NCBI GenBank assembly: GCA_004014935.1 | Contig: CP025323.1 | Span: forward strand, 1,798,001-1,862,000 | DNA length: 64,000 nucleotides | From: Saccharomycopsis malanga | Lineage: Eukaryota > Ascomycota > Saccharomycetes > Ascoideales > Saccharomycopsidaceae | Direction of reading: 5' to 3' | Part shown: in pieces, positions 62,931 to 64,000 of the stretch | How positions within the stretch are numbered: position 1 is the stretch's first letter | Layout: each line of letters begins with the position of its first letter | Made by a program: the position numbers and the translations under genes | The notes under the pieces: model-generated | What the model was told of the DNA's origin: nothing | The model's input: the letters and a program-made list of their open reading frames with translations, nothing else | Databases searched by the model: none

Positions 62931-64000
62931 CTAACGGAGCCCAGCCCAGATCTGAATGATATTCGTAAGCGGCTTGATAGCAGCCAAAATGACCATGACA
63001 GCGCCAAAAATAGAAAAGCTTAAACTACTAATGGCGGCAGCCCGGGGATTGTTAATTAACAAATGAGCGGTGGATATTGCGCCACAGTTCAAGCCAAGGG
63101 TGATGCCTATTGTGATGTAGTCGTCATCCTTAATGCTAAGCCACTTTAGCATTACATCGCCACAGAGAACCCCGAGGATACCCGACAAAATGGTGGATAC
63201 GGACATGAGGGGTATGGAACCCCCTAAAGATTTGATTAAGGGGGTGCCCAAGGCTAACGTGACCGATCTGCCTACAAAGCCCAAGGAGTTTGTTGGAGAT
63301 ATGCCGACTGCATGACATGCAGGAGGATATGCAAAGAAGGATGCAGCTGTGCATATTAATATTGGAGGAACAAAGACTACGTAATGGCGCTTCAAGTCTT
63401 GGCGGTAATGGAACATTGGTAGCGATAGCGACACAATGCTAATGTCCATCATTGCAGAAAGCACGTCTCCTGCACCAGGCCACTGTGTGGTTATTGAGTG
63501 GTCAAATAAATGGAGATAACTCCGGCCTGTCTTGTATTCTCTGATGGCGTCTAGAAACGATGCACGATGCTGTATAAGCGAGAATATGTAGATGAGAAGT
63601 AACATGAACGGAAACGACACCAAAATGGGATGCATGATTTTTTTCCAACGTGCAGGAATAAGTAATGCAACTTTAAACAAAAGTATGCTGAGTCCCAAAT
63701 GCAAAGGCAATGCATACTGACGTACAAAGTACACCACAATCCCTACAGCAAAGATCACGGCATACACCGCCCAATCAAAATACTTGATAATAAATTGCGA
63801 AATGGCCTTGGACCGCTCAGGGAGCTTTGATACATATTGGGTAAGCTCTTCTCTTTTAATCTCTTCTTGTCGTGCTTCTTGTTCAATCAATATAAGTCTA
63901 GTTGCAGGTGCAGGTGCAGGTGCAGGTGCATTTGCATTTGCATTTGCATTTGCATTTGCTGTACTGGTCCCTGCACTGGTGGTCCCTCCATTGGACCCTG
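62931..64000 (-). CDS. LrgB/CidB-family membrane protein, C-terminal part (start outside the window)
   Basis: The frame is open from the right edge to the stop at 62931-62933 and contains no ATG near the visible start, so the N-terminus lies beyond 64000. Visible part: a low-complexity linker with alternating Asn-Ala and Pro-Ala pairs (63904-63959), then about 9-10 membrane helices. The LrgB signature is present: LGFVGRSVTLALGTPL, a TILSGILGVLCGD stretch and GLNCGAISTAHL before a final membrane pair. Bacterial LrgB pairs with LrgA; plant and fungal relatives are fused LrgA-LrgB proteins, and the plant one (PLGG1) moves glycolate and glycerate across the chloroplast envelope. The fungal role is not settled. 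The N-terminal half is expected to hold LrgA-like helices. Confidence 0.85.
   Translation of the reverse strand, partial: GSNGGTTSAGTSTANANANANANAPAPAPAPATRLILIEQEARQEEIKREELTQYVSKLPERSKAISQFIIKYFDWAVYAVIFAVGIVVYFVRQYALPLHLGLSILLFKVALLIPARWKKIMHPILVSFPFMLLLIYIFSLIQHRASFLDAIREYKTGRSYLHLFDHSITTQWPGAGDVLSAMMDISIVSLSLPMFHYRQDLKRHYVVFVPPILICTAASFFAYPPACHAVGISPTNSLGFVGRSVTLALGTPLIKSLGGSIPLMSVSTILSGILGVLCGDVMLKWLSIKDDDYITIGITLGLNCGAISTAHLLINNPRAAAISSLSFSIFGAVMVILAAIKPLTNIIQIWAGLR
63904..63959 (-). repeat. In-frame hexamer repeats encoding (NA)n and (PA)n
   Basis: On the plus strand, four CAGGTG-type units are followed by five CATTTG-type units; read on the minus strand they give ANANANANA then APAPAPA. 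The length is divisible by three, so slippage keeps frame. Confidence 0.9.

Noticed and set aside
63888-63890. TTG start for the LrgB protein
   Set aside because: The frame continues open and in a sensible linker to the window edge, so the gene starts outside.

Overview
The window looks like a budding-yeast (Saccharomycotina) chromosome: AT-rich, intronless host genes on both strands (DOP1, HDA1, a xylulokinase, SPC1, UNG1, a GIT1-like permease, a YeeE/YedE transporter, an LrgB-family protein) and a very large retroelement cluster. No genus can be fixed. One conserved-position CTG codon in the YeeE gene fits leucine, a weak hint that this is not a CUG-Ser yeast.

Layout. 1-8.6 kb: DOP1 (open at the left edge) and HDA1, both on the minus strand. 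8.98-10.9 kb: SINE and LINE debris, simple repeats, a palindrome and an old copia gag relic. 10.9-46.0 kb: nested and rearranged retroelements of three kinds. (i) Ty5-like copia elements have LTRs starting TGTTGAA, a gag start codon inside the LTR and a primer site matching the initiator-tRNA anticodon region; the copy at 37759-42692 looks whole and the others are partial. (ii) Gypsy/chromovirus pieces are all broken. (iii) A LINE has a short ORF1, a TAATG-coupled ORF2 and a (TTA)n tail. At the centre are two nearly identical 7.0-kb arms in inverted orientation (20525-27524 and 30759-37758) around a 3.2-kb core. Both arm boundaries fall on copia LTRs. A Ty5-like cluster with inverted repeats around a core is the architecture of several known yeast regional centromeres, so this is the leading hypothesis for the region.

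46-64 kb: host genes (XKS1-type xylulokinase, SPC1, UNG1, GIT1-like permease, YeeE/YedE, LrgB) separated by intergenic DNA full of short retroposons. These include a tRNA-derived SINE family (pol III A and B boxes) whose 3' tail matches the LINE 3' end, so LINE and SINE appear to be partners. A second tRNA-like repeat family has two copies. There is also a decayed fragment of the 5' end of 18S rDNA, minisatellites, and plausible promoter sites (MCB before UNG1; a Pho4-type CACGTGGG and a GATAAG array between the two divergent transporter genes).

How parts work together. The LINE probably supplies the reverse transcriptase that mobilised the SINE through the shared tail. The copia LTRs act both as insertion products (5-bp target duplications) and as recombination joints that shuffled LINE and gypsy pieces and probably made the inverted duplication. 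The host genes are not an operon; GIT1-like and YeeE share a divergent promoter region.
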